Shown: positions 6,080-13,967 of the stretch, piece by piece
Layout: every line of letters starts with the position of its first letter
Numbering within the stretch: position 1 is the stretch's first letter
DNA from: an uncultured Selenomonas sp.
Lineage (GTDB): Bacteria; Bacillota; Negativicutes; Selenomonadales; Selenomonadaceae
NCBI GenBank assembly: GCA_947167105.1
Contig: CAMVGU010000027.1
Span: 1-42,357 of the forward strand
Direction of reading: 5' to 3'
Length of the DNA: 42,357 nucleotides
The notes under the pieces: generated by a model
What the model was told of the DNA's origin: nothing
The model's database searches: none
What the model saw: only the letters and a program-made list of their open reading frames with translations
Made by a program: the position numbers and the translations under genes

Positions 6080-7732
6080 TCAATACAACGATGCCTGAAA
6101 CTTTGTGGCAAAAGTATCGCTTGCCTGGCCGTAGACCTGCAGGAAGGCTGCTTCCGCATTGCGGCAGCGGCGTGTTTCCTCCAGCCACCTGGCAAAAGCC
6201 TTCCACCCATATCTGCTGATCAGCTCGTAAGCAGCCAGTTCCGTAAAATTGGATACCCGCTCCGCTTCGTAAGCCGCAGCAGCTTCACTGTACGCCTTAT
6301 CGCTGACAAGGCCAGCAAGTTTAGGCAGGGCATAGCCCCTCAACTCACTGCGCAGGGCTTCATAGTACCTGCCCGTGTTGCGCCCTTCCTTAGCCAGATA
6401 AGAATTGATGCCGAATACATATGACATGCCCCTGGAAAGCCAGGCGATATCCTGACGCTGCTCGCCGCGGCCCAGATACTGCCCTTCAAGAGAGCGCAAC
6501 AGAAGAATGCCCACGCTCAGGCTGCACTGACGAGAGTCATTAAGTTTCTGTGTATTGATGAGCAGGGTACTGCCGTTCTCAATGCCCAGACTATGCTTGG
6601 CAAGCTCCCGCGCCTTGTCCTGCGGCAAATCGCAGTATTTGCTTGCCGCTGCCGCAAGACGCTGCTCATCCGCAGCCAGCACTACCTGAAATTCCCCCCT
6701 GATTCTGCAGCCCGTTCCCAGTTTCCGGGTCAACTCGTCCTGTGTCTCCTGAAGCTGCCGCTCCAGCATATCCCTGCGCTGCGCATCGACACCCTCCCAG
6801 ACCAGGCAGTGGAACGTAGCCGGCTGCTGGCAGAAGGCTGCCCACCATGCTTTGTAATCTTGCAGGAAAGTCTCCAACCCTATCCCGAAAGCTTGCCGGA
6901 AGGCCTGCTCACCGGTCTGTGCCTCTGCCAGGTACCTGAAATAGGAAGCAACCGCCGGCAGGCGCTGTTCAGGCGGCAGACGCGACAGCAGATATCCCGT
7001 CATCACGCCCGCCACCTGGTAGGCGTGATATTCCTTGCCCATCAGCTTCTGGCGCTGCTCCATTGTACAGTGCATAAGTTCTTCCGGTTCAACAGGTTTC
7101 GCAGCAAGCAGCACATCCAGTTGGGAATCGAGCCGCCATTTTTCCAGGGACTGCCCTCCCAGCTTCTCCGCTACCAATGCCCCGACGTAATCTGCCGTCC
7201 CTTCTTCCAGCCAGAAGATGGCTTCCCTATCCGTATCGTGTCCGTCACTCAGCTCATACTGCAACTGGTGGAACAGCTCATGTGCGGTCGTACTGTGACG
7301 GTCTGTAGAGGAAACCATTACACCGGCTCCCGCATTGATTGCCGTCAAATGCCGTGAGCCGCCTGACCAGCCGCCGGAAATACCGGCCACGTGCCTGGCT
7401 TCCTGTGCCGTAAGCTCAAATTCACGCTCCAGCACAGCCTGGTAGTCCTTTTTTCCTGCCGTCACATAGAGGCGTACAGAATGTGTAAGCGGCGTACCCA
7501 TCTCCTGATCCATCAAGTTGCTGAACACATTGGCCGTCTGGCGCACATCCTGAAGGGCTGACTCCGGCAGCTTGCCCTCCGTAAAGATTTCCACTGTGCC
7601 AGATCCGCGTTCGACCAGGCCCAGTTGATCACCCATATTATAAAACGGCCCGAAACCGGCCAGGAGCATTCCCGTCAATACACCCAGGCCCAGCAGGGTC
7701 ATTCCCGCAAGCAGCGCCAAGAACTTGCGCAC
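6080..7732 (-). CDS. Secreted HExxH metallopeptidase-like protein, 550 aa
   Basis: Last gene of a seven-gene leftward operon. GTG at 7732 has GAGGAGGA about eight bases upstream. The N-terminus has a signal peptide or anchor (MRKFLALLAGMTLLGLGVLT). Around residues 148-175 TTAHELFHQLQYEL followed by FWLEEGTADYVGAL gives the HExxH plus downstream Glu pattern of gluzincin (peptidase MA-like) enzymes. The C-terminal half seems to repeat this layout (STLLINTQKLN, a position equivalent to the helix, then IAWLSRGMSYVFGI) but lacks HExxH, so it looks like a catalytically dead second copy. The substrate is unknown. Co-transcription with an ABC importer suggests an extracytoplasmic role. Confidence 0.75.
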   Translation of the reverse strand: MRKFLALLAGMTLLGLGVLTGMLLAGFGPFYNMGDQLGLVERGSGTVEIFTEGKLPESALQDVRQTANVFSNLMDQEMGTPLTHSVRLYVTAGKKDYQAVLEREFELTAQEARHVAGISGGWSGGSRHLTAINAGAGVMVSSTDRHSTTAHELFHQLQYELSDGHDTDREAIFWLEEGTADYVGALVAEKLGGQSLEKWRLDSQLDVLLAAKPVEPEELMHCTMEQRQKLMGKEYHAYQVAGVMTGYLLSRLPPEQRLPAVASYFRYLAEAQTGEQAFRQAFGIGLETFLQDYKAWWAAFCQQPATFHCLVWEGVDAQRRDMLERQLQETQDELTRKLGTGCRIRGEFQVVLAADEQRLAAAASKYCDLPQDKARELAKHSLGIENGSTLLINTQKLNDSRQCSLSVGILLLRSLEGQYLGRGEQRQDIAWLSRGMSYVFGINSYLAKEGRNTGRYYEALRSELRGYALPKLAGLVSDKAYSEAAAAYEAERVSNFTELAAYELISRYGWKAFARWLEETRRCRNAEAAFLQVYGQASDTFATKFQASLY

Positions 7733-7749
7733 GGCAGTTCCTCCTCAAA

Positions 7750-8502
7750 TCATTGCTTCTGCCAACGGCAAACCCTGCCCTCGACAAAATCTATGAAGCT
7801 AAACAAAAACAAGCCCAGGAAACTCAGCACCACAATGCCCGCATACATTTCCAGATAGTTTACCCTCAGCCAGGCGTCCATTATATAGAAACCCATGCCG
7901 TACTGTGTCCCGAATGTCTCAGTAAAAAACAGCACCGAAATGGCCGTTGCCATCGCTACGCGCACAGCCGTGATAAAATTCGGCAGGGTCGCCGGAAAAA
8001 TGACATACCGCAAAACTTGCCAGAAAGAGGCCCCCAGGGAATACAGAGGATAATATGCTTCAGCAGGTATAGCGCGTATGCCGTCGCGTACTGCGATCAC
8101 AACCTGGAAGACGATGATCAGAAAAATCATCACTATCTTGGATAGATCCCCGACCCCGGCCAGCACCATCAGAATGGGCAGCAAAGCAATCTTAGGAATC
8201 GGGTATGTCAGGTAAACCAGCGGTGCCAGATACCTGTCAGCCTTGGGAAAATATCCCATCACGACTCCCAGGGGGAAACCCGCCAGTACGGCAAGAGCAA
8301 GGCCGGCTGCAATGCGCCACAGGCTCCATGCCGCATGAACAGCGATTGAACTAGCAAAGACATGAGCCATTTTGGCAAAGACAAGCTCAGGCGTTGGCAC
8401 GATAGGACGCTGCATCAGCAGCGCAACAGCCTCCCACAAGATGAGCAGAAGCACCGCTCCCAGCAAGTAGGAGTACAGGACTGCCTTGCCCTTCCTATTC
8501 AT
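7750..8502 (-). CDS. ABC transporter permease (SsuC/TauC-like)
   Basis: 250 aa with about six hydrophobic segments and the binding-protein-dependent permease EAA region (VRDGIRAIPAEAYYPLYSLGASFWQVLRYVIFPATLPNF, about 135-170), which docks on the ATPase. The family imports sulfonates, taurine, nitrate, pyrimidine precursors and similar small solutes; the substrate is not evident. ATG 8502 overlaps the ATPase gene's stop by eight bases and has CAGGAG directly upstream. Partners are the adjacent ATPase and lipoprotein genes. Confidence 0.88.
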   Translation of the reverse strand: MNRKGKAVLYSYLLGAVLLLILWEAVALLMQRPIVPTPELVFAKMAHVFASSIAVHAAWSLWRIAAGLALAVLAGFPLGVVMGYFPKADRYLAPLVYLTYPIPKIALLPILMVLAGVGDLSKIVMIFLIIVFQVVIAVRDGIRAIPAEAYYPLYSLGASFWQVLRYVIFPATLPNFITAVRVAMATAISVLFFTETFGTQYGMGFYIMDAWLRVNYLEMYAGIVVLSFLGLFLFSFIDFVEGRVCRWQKQ

Positions 8503-9259
8503 GCTCCTGCCCCCCTAATGCCTTGATTTTCTGCCGCAGTTGCTGGCCTCGCCGGAAGAATTCCAACTGGTCGCGCCGGATAGTGCCTGCGTCCCAGGGA
8601 TTATCTATAATTTCCGCCACCCGCCCCGGAGATGAGCACATCAGCACAATCTGCTGCCCCAGGTACAGGGCTTCCTCTACATAATGCGTGACCAGAATGG
8701 TCGTTAGCTGCTCACGCTCATGCATGATGCAGAACACATCCTGCATCTCCTCACGCGTAATGGCATCCAGTGCCGAAAAAGGCTCGTCCATCAGCAAGAT
8801 ATCCGGACGCAGCAGGAAAACCCGCGCAAGGCTCACCCTCTGCTGCTGTCCTCCTGACAATTCATGGGGATAGCGCTTCAGCAGCCCCTCCAGCCCCAAA
8901 AGGCTTGTCAGTTCCCGCAGGCGCTGCTCGTCTTTCTGCTGCCACTTGCCCTTGATTCGGCAGCCCAAACGGATATTCTCTTCCGCTGTGCGCCAGGGCA
9001 GCAACCCGTAGTTTTGGGGCATAAAGCCGATGGTCACGGCTTTGGTATCAACCTGCCTTCCGTTGATCAACGCCTCACCTTCAAAATCCTTGATTAACCC
9101 TGCTATGACTTTCAAAAGTGTCGATTTGCCGCAACCGGAAGGCCCTATCACAGCACAAACCGTCCCGGTAGGGACGGTCAGGCTGATGTCTGCTAAAGCT
9201 TCGGCATCGCTATTTTGTTGGCTCGCATATCTGACGCTCAAATGCTTGACTTCAATCAT
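8495..9259 (-). CDS. ABC transporter ATP-binding protein (SsuB/TauB-like)
   Basis: 254 aa. Walker A GPSGCGKST (about 39-47), Q-loop MPQNYGLLPW, ABC signature LSGGQQQRVSLARVF (about 140), Walker B LLMDEPFSALD and the switch His in LVTHYVEEAL are all present, so the ATPase should be active. It energises the importer formed with the downstream permease and the upstream lipoprotein. ATG 9259 has GAGGCAGG upstream and lies 14 bases after the lipoprotein stop. Confidence 0.93.
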   Translation of the reverse strand: MIEVKHLSVRYASQQNSDAEALADISLTVPTGTVCAVIGPSGCGKSTLLKVIAGLIKDFEGEALINGRQVDTKAVTIGFMPQNYGLLPWRTAEENIRLGCRIKGKWQQKDEQRLRELTSLLGLEGLLKRYPHELSGGQQQRVSLARVFLLRPDILLMDEPFSALDAITREEMQDVFCIMHEREQLTTILVTHYVEEALYLGQQIVLMCSSPGRVAEIIDNPWDAGTIRRDQLEFFRRGQQLRQKIKALGGQEHE

Positions 9260-9273
9260 GCGCCTGCCTCAGC

Positions 9274-10215
9274 TCAATTCTTCAATAAATCCACAACCAG
9301 GTCCTGGTAACTGTAGGCATCCTTGACTAATGCCTTATCATTCAGCCACTTTATGCACTCAGTGACATCGCTCTCTTTAGGCAGTTCAGCTTCACGGTAT
9401 TTCGGCAAGCGCAGTGCTTCCCTGGCCACCGGCGGGAAACCGCCCTTCTCGATGACCAAATCTATATACTCATCACGCGGCGCGCTATTCAGGTACTGCA
9501 CGGCTTTATTATAGGCGCGGTACATGGCTTGCACGGATGCCTTTTTATCCTGCACCGCAGAGCTCGTCATGACGATGATACCAGGATTGATGCCGAGTTC
9601 ATCCGAGCCGATAATATGACGACAGCCATTATGCACCGCAATAGTCGCCATCGGTTCCGGCAAAGTGGCTGCCGCCAGCTTGCCGCTTTGCAGCATTTCC
9701 AGCCGCGTCGGAATTTGGGGAATGATTACCTTATTGATGCTGTCACCCGTCATACCCTGCTGCTCAAGAATCCTGTCCGTCACATACTCAATGATTGTAT
9801 TGCGGGAAACAGCCACATCCTTGCCCAGCAGTCCCTTGACATCCTGGGACTGCTCGTCCTTGCCTGCAATCAGCTTGTAGCTGCCATCCGTACTCGAAGT
9901 CACCTTCACATCGAAACCGCCGGATTTTGCGAAGGCCACAGCCAGCATATCCGACACCGCACCATCCAGGTTGCCGCTCTGCAAAGCAGAATCACGATCC
10001 ATCGCGCTCTTGAACTCTTTCAGCTCAACCTGCACGCCTTCGTCCGCAAAATATCCCTTTTCCTTCGCAATGACGAATGGCAGGGAATCCGTATCAGGCA
10101 TCAGTCCGATAACCAAAGGAGCCAGGTTCTCCTGCTCCGCCTTCTGTCCGCCGCAGCCGGTCAATAATAATCCCATGGCCAGCAATCCCGTAATCACAAG
10201 CAATAACTTTTTCAA
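9274..10215 (-). CDS. ABC transporter substrate-binding lipoprotein (NMT1/SsuA-like)
   Basis: 313 aa from TTG 10215, which has GAGAGGG seven bases upstream; a TTG at 10233 lies before that site and is rejected. The N-terminus KKLLLVITGLLAMGLLLTGC is a lipoprotein signal with lipobox LTGC. The mature part matches the NMT1/THI5-like periplasmic binding fold (PLVIGLMPDTDSLPFVIAKE, then KGYFADEGVQVELKEF; GLLGKDVAVSRN; MLQSGKLAAATLPEP). It captures an unknown small substrate for the following ABC transporter. Family members bind sulfonates, nitrate, thiamine precursors and others, so the ligand cannot be named. Confidence 0.88.
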   Translation of the reverse strand: MKKLLLVITGLLAMGLLLTGCGGQKAEQENLAPLVIGLMPDTDSLPFVIAKEKGYFADEGVQVELKEFKSAMDRDSALQSGNLDGAVSDMLAVAFAKSGGFDVKVTSSTDGSYKLIAGKDEQSQDVKGLLGKDVAVSRNTIIEYVTDRILEQQGMTGDSINKVIIPQIPTRLEMLQSGKLAAATLPEPMATIAVHNGCRHIIGSDELGINPGIIVMTSSAVQDKKASVQAMYRAYNKAVQYLNSAPRDEYIDLVIEKGGFPPVAREALRLPKYREAELPKESDVTECIKWLNDKALVKDAYSYQDLVVDLLKN

Positions 10216-10239
10216 ATCGCATCCCTCTCTCAAATATAT

Positions 10240-11031
10240 TCATCCAGCCAGCAGGCTGCGCAAAAATTCCGCGCCCTTGCTGATAAAACCCGCCATTTCA
10301 TTTATGCTGCTTTCATTGTCCCGGTAAGCCTTTTCAGCCTGGCGGCGCAGCGATTCCACTTCCTGCTGCATGGACTCTACCTTGCTGAGCTGGCTGTCCA
10401 CTTCATCCAGCATCTGCTGAGCTTCCTGAATGGAGCCACGCACCTGGCTGATATCGCTCTCCACCTTCTCGCTGCGCGCCTTATTCTCATTCACGGTTTC
10501 CTGACGCTGCTTTTCCTTGCCGGTCACTTTATCCAGCATACGACCCAGTCCCTGGCCCTTGGATTCCTCCTGCAAGCGCTCATTCTGGCCCTGCAGCCGG
10601 CCAGACTCCTTGGTCAATTCCTGTTGGCGCTGTTCCAGTTCCTGCTTTTGCCTGGCCAGGCGTTCCCGTTCAGCTCTCAGATCTGCTTCCTGGGAAGCCA
10701 ATTTCTCCTCCCGATTCTTAAACTGCTGTTCCTGCTGCTGGCGCTCCGCCTGCTGCGCCGCTGACTGATCCTGGAATATGCCTGCCAGGCCAAAGCCCAG
10801 CAGCAAGGCCGCGGCAAAGCCGACAGCAAGCATAAGCCCCTTCCTGCATCCCGGCGTCAGCCAAGTCCCCTGTTCCTGCTTGGACGGCACAGGCGGAGCA
10901 GGCAACTGCTGCTTGAGTTCCCTGACACCGCCCGCCCGGCGCTCTGGCTGCTGCGGATAAGGTGCCTGGATTTCCTCCAGTTCCTCTGCCAGTCCCGGAA
11001 GTGACTGCGTGTCCCCTTTATCTGTTCTCAT
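10240..11031 (-). CDS. Single-pass membrane protein with long coiled coil, 263 aa
   Basis: Starts at ATG 11031 (MRTDKGDTQSLPG) with GGAG seven bases upstream, overlapping the DUF3783 gene's end by 14 bases. It has an acidic then proline-rich N-terminal region (about 1-60). One transmembrane helix (GLMLAVGFAAALLLGFGLAGIF, about 65-86) is followed by a nearly continuous Gln/Glu/Arg-rich coiled coil (about 90-240) and a short hydrophobic C-terminus. No enzymatic motif is seen. The architecture suggests an envelope scaffold or spacer. Its place between small regulatory-looking genes and an ABC importer is the only functional clue. Confidence 0.8.
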   Translation of the reverse strand: MRTDKGDTQSLPGLAEELEEIQAPYPQQPERRAGGVRELKQQLPAPPVPSKQEQGTWLTPGCRKGLMLAVGFAAALLLGFGLAGIFQDQSAAQQAERQQQEQQFKNREEKLASQEADLRAERERLARQKQELEQRQQELTKESGRLQGQNERLQEESKGQGLGRMLDKVTGKEKQRQETVNENKARSEKVESDISQVRGSIQEAQQMLDEVDSQLSKVESMQQEVESLRRQAEKAYRDNESSINEMAGFISKGAEFLRSLLAG

Positions 11032-11452
11032 CAAAAAACTCCATATTTTCTTCTTCCTTCCGCATTTCCATTTCCTGCATCGCCGCATGCTCACGCTGCA
11101 TTGTCTCGCACAGTCGCCTGAGTGTCCACAAAGTATTGAGCGGCGTCACAACAGCCTTGAACCTTATATGCTCCACTCCCGCCCCTTGCAGTGCCTCCAG
11201 CACTTGCTCCAGTCGCTTGTTCCTGATGTTCTGCAGCACCATCACTTCATGGGGAAAGACAAAGCCATCATCTTCATGTGCGGTTGCCGCCCGGAAGCCT
11301 TTGCTTCCCAGCAGGTAGCCGACTTTCTCATGGTAGGCATTATCCGGCAGCACGCAGGTCTTGATACCCAGCTTATGCAAGGTCTTTTCTGTCAGTGCCA
11401 GTTTTTCCTCGTCACGAAACTGATACAGCAGCACTTGTTCCTGTTTGCTCAT
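11018..11452 (-). CDS. DUF3783 domain protein, 144 aa
   Basis: A small soluble protein. The C-terminal half FPHEVMVLQNIRNKRLEQVL, then EALQGAGVEHIRFKAVVTPLN, fits the DUF3783 family, which predicts or measures nothing known biochemically. The C-terminal tail is Met/Glu-rich (MQEMEMRKEEENMEFF). The N-terminal half has an alternating beta/alpha pattern (VLLYQF, TLHKLGIKTCVLP). It lies 46 bases after the DUF2939-like gene, and the next gene starts within its last codons, so the three are one transcript. Confidence 0.8.
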   Translation of the reverse strand: MSKQEQVLLYQFRDEEKLALTEKTLHKLGIKTCVLPDNAYHEKVGYLLGSKGFRAATAHEDDGFVFPHEVMVLQNIRNKRLEQVLEALQGAGVEHIRFKAVVTPLNTLWTLRRLCETMQREHAAMQEMEMRKEEENMEFFDENR

Positions 11453-11498
11453 AGCCTTCCTCCCAGGTTCTCCCGGTCATCCCCTGCAGCCTGGAAAA

Positions 11499-12572
11499 TC
11501 ATTTGGCAATATCTTCCTTAATCAGCGCCGGCCTGCCGCTTACGCGCCTGGCCAGGAATTTCTCCTCCTGCTCCAGGGTCTTTGCCTGCTTCAGCTGACG
11601 ATCCGCTTCACGGATGGTCGCAGCCTTCTTATCCATCATCCAGGCTGAGTAGCCCGTGGCATAGGCTATATGCAGGTCACATATCTTCAGGCGCAGCTTA
11701 TGCAATGTCAAGGCCGCCGCAGGCACCGGCACAGCCTCAAGCTCCTCCTTGCGCTGCTGCCAGTCTTTTTTGATGGTATCCTCCATAAAAGCCCTCAGTG
11801 CCTCACGGGTGTCCTTGCTGCCAAGGGAGCCACGGGAGAGCAGGCTGCTCATCTGCTCCTGGGCCTGCATCATGCTGGCATCATGCCGTGCAATGATTTC
11901 CGCCGTCGTATCCGCATACTGGCCCAGCTGCTCCTGGCGGGCCTTCGCCACGAACACAATAAACTCACGGAAGTTTGTGATTTCCGTCACACGCCAGGAA
12001 CCATCTGCCTGCTCCGTGAACAGCACATCCAGCACAAATTCCTCATTAGCCTCTGCCTGGAAAATACGAATCTTCGCGATAGCCGTGCCTGCATCCTTGT
12101 CCCTGGCCAGAGAATCCACCTTGCGGAAGGCAGACTCGCGTATGCCGGATTTTTCCAGCACCTGAGCCGAATCCATGCCCGCAATGCCTTTGCCGCTCTC
12201 CTCTCCCGTATCCGTATCCCAGGCACCTGTCTTTACATAGTCCAAAACAGCCGCTTTGAAGCTCGTGATAAGCGGAGCCTTCAGCATCTGCGTCAGATCT
12301 CCCACTGTGGCCTTCGCCTCTGCACTCAGAGGCTGCTCAACCTCCAAAAGCCCGGACATGAAATCATCGTAGGATGTATCCAGCAGCTCATCCATATCCA
12401 CGTAAATCTGGAATTTTTCCGCGTCATGCTCTGCCAGTGAATCCTGGATTTGCTGCAACGCATAGTCCGGTGTCTTCATGTAGAAATGCACATAACAATA
12501 GCCGCCGCCTGCCAGAATCAGCAAAAGCACCGCCAGAAATGCGCATAATTTGATCTTCAAGGTTTTCCCCAT
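11499..12572 (-). CDS. DUF2939-like membrane-anchored protein, 357 aa
   Basis: First gene of the seven-gene operon. ATG 12572 has GGGGAGG nine bases upstream. It has an N-terminal transmembrane anchor (LKIKLCAFLAVLLLILAGGGYCYVHF, about 5-30). The following segment PDYALQQIQDSLAEHDAEKF, then QIYVDMDELLD, resembles the DUF2939 pattern. The rest is a helical extracytoplasmic domain with no catalytic motif. The C-terminal region (LKICDLHIAYATGYSAWMMDKKA, then coiled coil to RVSGRPALIKEDIAK) is unfamiliar. The promoter at 12613-12640 would serve the whole operon. Confidence 0.7.
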   Translation of the reverse strand: MGKTLKIKLCAFLAVLLLILAGGGYCYVHFYMKTPDYALQQIQDSLAEHDAEKFQIYVDMDELLDTSYDDFMSGLLEVEQPLSAEAKATVGDLTQMLKAPLITSFKAAVLDYVKTGAWDTDTGEESGKGIAGMDSAQVLEKSGIRESAFRKVDSLARDKDAGTAIAKIRIFQAEANEEFVLDVLFTEQADGSWRVTEITNFREFIVFVAKARQEQLGQYADTTAEIIARHDASMMQAQEQMSSLLSRGSLGSKDTREALRAFMEDTIKKDWQQRKEELEAVPVPAAALTLHKLRLKICDLHIAYATGYSAWMMDKKAATIREADRQLKQAKTLEQEEKFLARRVSGRPALIKEDIAK

Positions 12573-12612
12573 AGGGCATTACCTCCCCAATAATTCAACT
12601 GCTCATCTTCTT

Positions 12613-12640
12613 AGTATAGCATAATCTGGCTAAATCACAA
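12613..12640 (-). promoter_or_regulatory. Promoter of the seven-gene operon
   Basis: On the minus strand TTGTGA (12635-12640), 16 bases, TATACT (12613-12618). It lies back-to-back with the rightward tmcAL promoter; the two -35 boxes share base 12640. Confidence 0.6.
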
Positions 12641-12668
12641 TGACAAAGCTGGCACTATCTGATAAACT
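12640..12668 (+). promoter_or_regulatory. Promoter of tmcAL
   Basis: ATGACA (12640-12645), 17 bases, TAAACT (12663-12668). The start would be near 12675, followed by AAAGGAGT (12694-12700) and the tmcAL ATG. Confidence 0.55.
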
Positions 12669-12707
12669 ATAGAAAAACATGGGAAAAAACACAAAGGAGT
12701 GAACTCC

Positions 12708-13967
12708 ATGCCGACACCGATAGTGGCTGTGATTGCAGAATATAACCCCTTTCATCTTGGCCACGCTTATCATCTGTCAGCCATACGCAAGCAAGTGCCA
12801 GGCGCAAAGATCATCGCCCTTATGAGCGGCAGCTGTACCCAACGCGGCGAGCCATCACTGCTGGATAAATGGCATAAAGCCCGCCTGGCCATAGCCGGCG
12901 GCATCGATCTGGCACTGGAGCTGCCCTTCGTCTATGCCAGCCGAAGCGCCCAGGAATTCGCCCGTGGCGGCATACGTCTGGCTTCCCTGCTGGGCCAGGT
13001 CACGCATCTGGCCTTTGGCGCAGAAACGGATAATCTGGATGAGTTGCAAAAACTTGCAGTTGCCAGCGAAGCTCCTGACCTGCAGGCCAAGCTGCATGCC
13101 TGTATCGCCAGCGGTGCTTCCTACGCCTCGGCCCTGACCAGCCTGCTGGCCGGGGCTGACGCCCGAAAAGAAAAAATGCTGCGCCAGCCCAACAACATCC
13201 TGGCTGTGGAATACCTGCGTGCACTGAAACACTATGCACCACGGATAAAGCCCTTGCTTATCAAGCGTCTGGGCTCAGGCTACCACGAGGAACGGTTATC
13301 CGGCACCCCCAGCGCTGCAGCCATCCGCAAGGCGCTCTACGCGGGGCAGGCCCCTGCAGAAGGCTGGGAAGCCTTCTGCCCGCCCGCCACAGCCAGGGCA
13401 CTGACAAGTCTCACGCCGGAAACCTTGCCCAACCGCGAGCGCTTGTGGCTGACCCTCAGACTCGTTCTGCTCAGGCGCACCCAGCCTGAGCTGCGTGCCA
13501 TCTACGGCGTAACAGAAGGCTTGGAAAACCGCCTGCGCCGCAGCGCCAACGAGGCCGGCTCCCTGCAGGAATTCATCTCCCGCGCCACCACCAAACGCTA
13601 CCCTGGCAGCCGTATCGCACGCCTGGCCCCGCACCTGATGCTCTCCTTCAGGCGCACCGATGCCAATTATTTCGATCAGCAAGGCCCGGCCTACGCACGG
13701 ATCTTAGCCGCCTCCCACACAGGCACTGAGCTCCTGCACAAGATGAAAAATACAGCCAGGATCCCTCTGATTACAAAGGTCAGCCCTTACCTGACCACCC
13801 ACGCCCGCGAACAGGCCCCGGAGGAACTTACGCCGCTACAGCGCATGCTTTCCTACGACACCTGGGCCACGGAGCTGCGCGAACTCGCACTGCCACATCC
13901 ATCAGGACTCAATGATTTTCAACAGTCTCCCTATTTCCCAAGAAAGGATGATCTCCATGCCCTTTGA
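12708..13967 (+). CDS. tmcAL: tRNA(Met) cytidine acetate ligase TmcAL
   Basis: 419 aa. ATG 12708 follows AAAGGAGT by seven bases; the GTG at 12699 lies inside that site. The N-terminus VAVIAEYNPFHLGHAYHLSA carries the nucleotidyltransferase HxGH-type motif (HLGH). MSGSCTQRGEPSLLDKWHKA follows and LELPFVYASRSAQEFA completes the family signature (formerly YlbM). The enzyme activates acetate with ATP and forms N4-acetylcytidine at the wobble base of elongator tRNA-Met. It is full length compared with the roughly 400-residue family. The stop overlaps the next gene by 11 bases, so expression of the two is coupled. Confidence 0.93.
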   Translation: MPTPIVAVIAEYNPFHLGHAYHLSAIRKQVPGAKIIALMSGSCTQRGEPSLLDKWHKARLAIAGGIDLALELPFVYASRSAQEFARGGIRLASLLGQVTHLAFGAETDNLDELQKLAVASEAPDLQAKLHACIASGASYASALTSLLAGADARKEKMLRQPNNILAVEYLRALKHYAPRIKPLLIKRLGSGYHEERLSGTPSAAAIRKALYAGQAPAEGWEAFCPPATARALTSLTPETLPNRERLWLTLRLVLLRRTQPELRAIYGVTEGLENRLRRSANEAGSLQEFISRATTKRYPGSRIARLAPHLMLSFRRTDANYFDQQGPAYARILAASHTGTELLHKMKNTARIPLITKVSPYLTTHAREQAPEELTPLQRMLSYDTWATELRELALPHPSGLNDFQQSPYFPRKDDLHAL

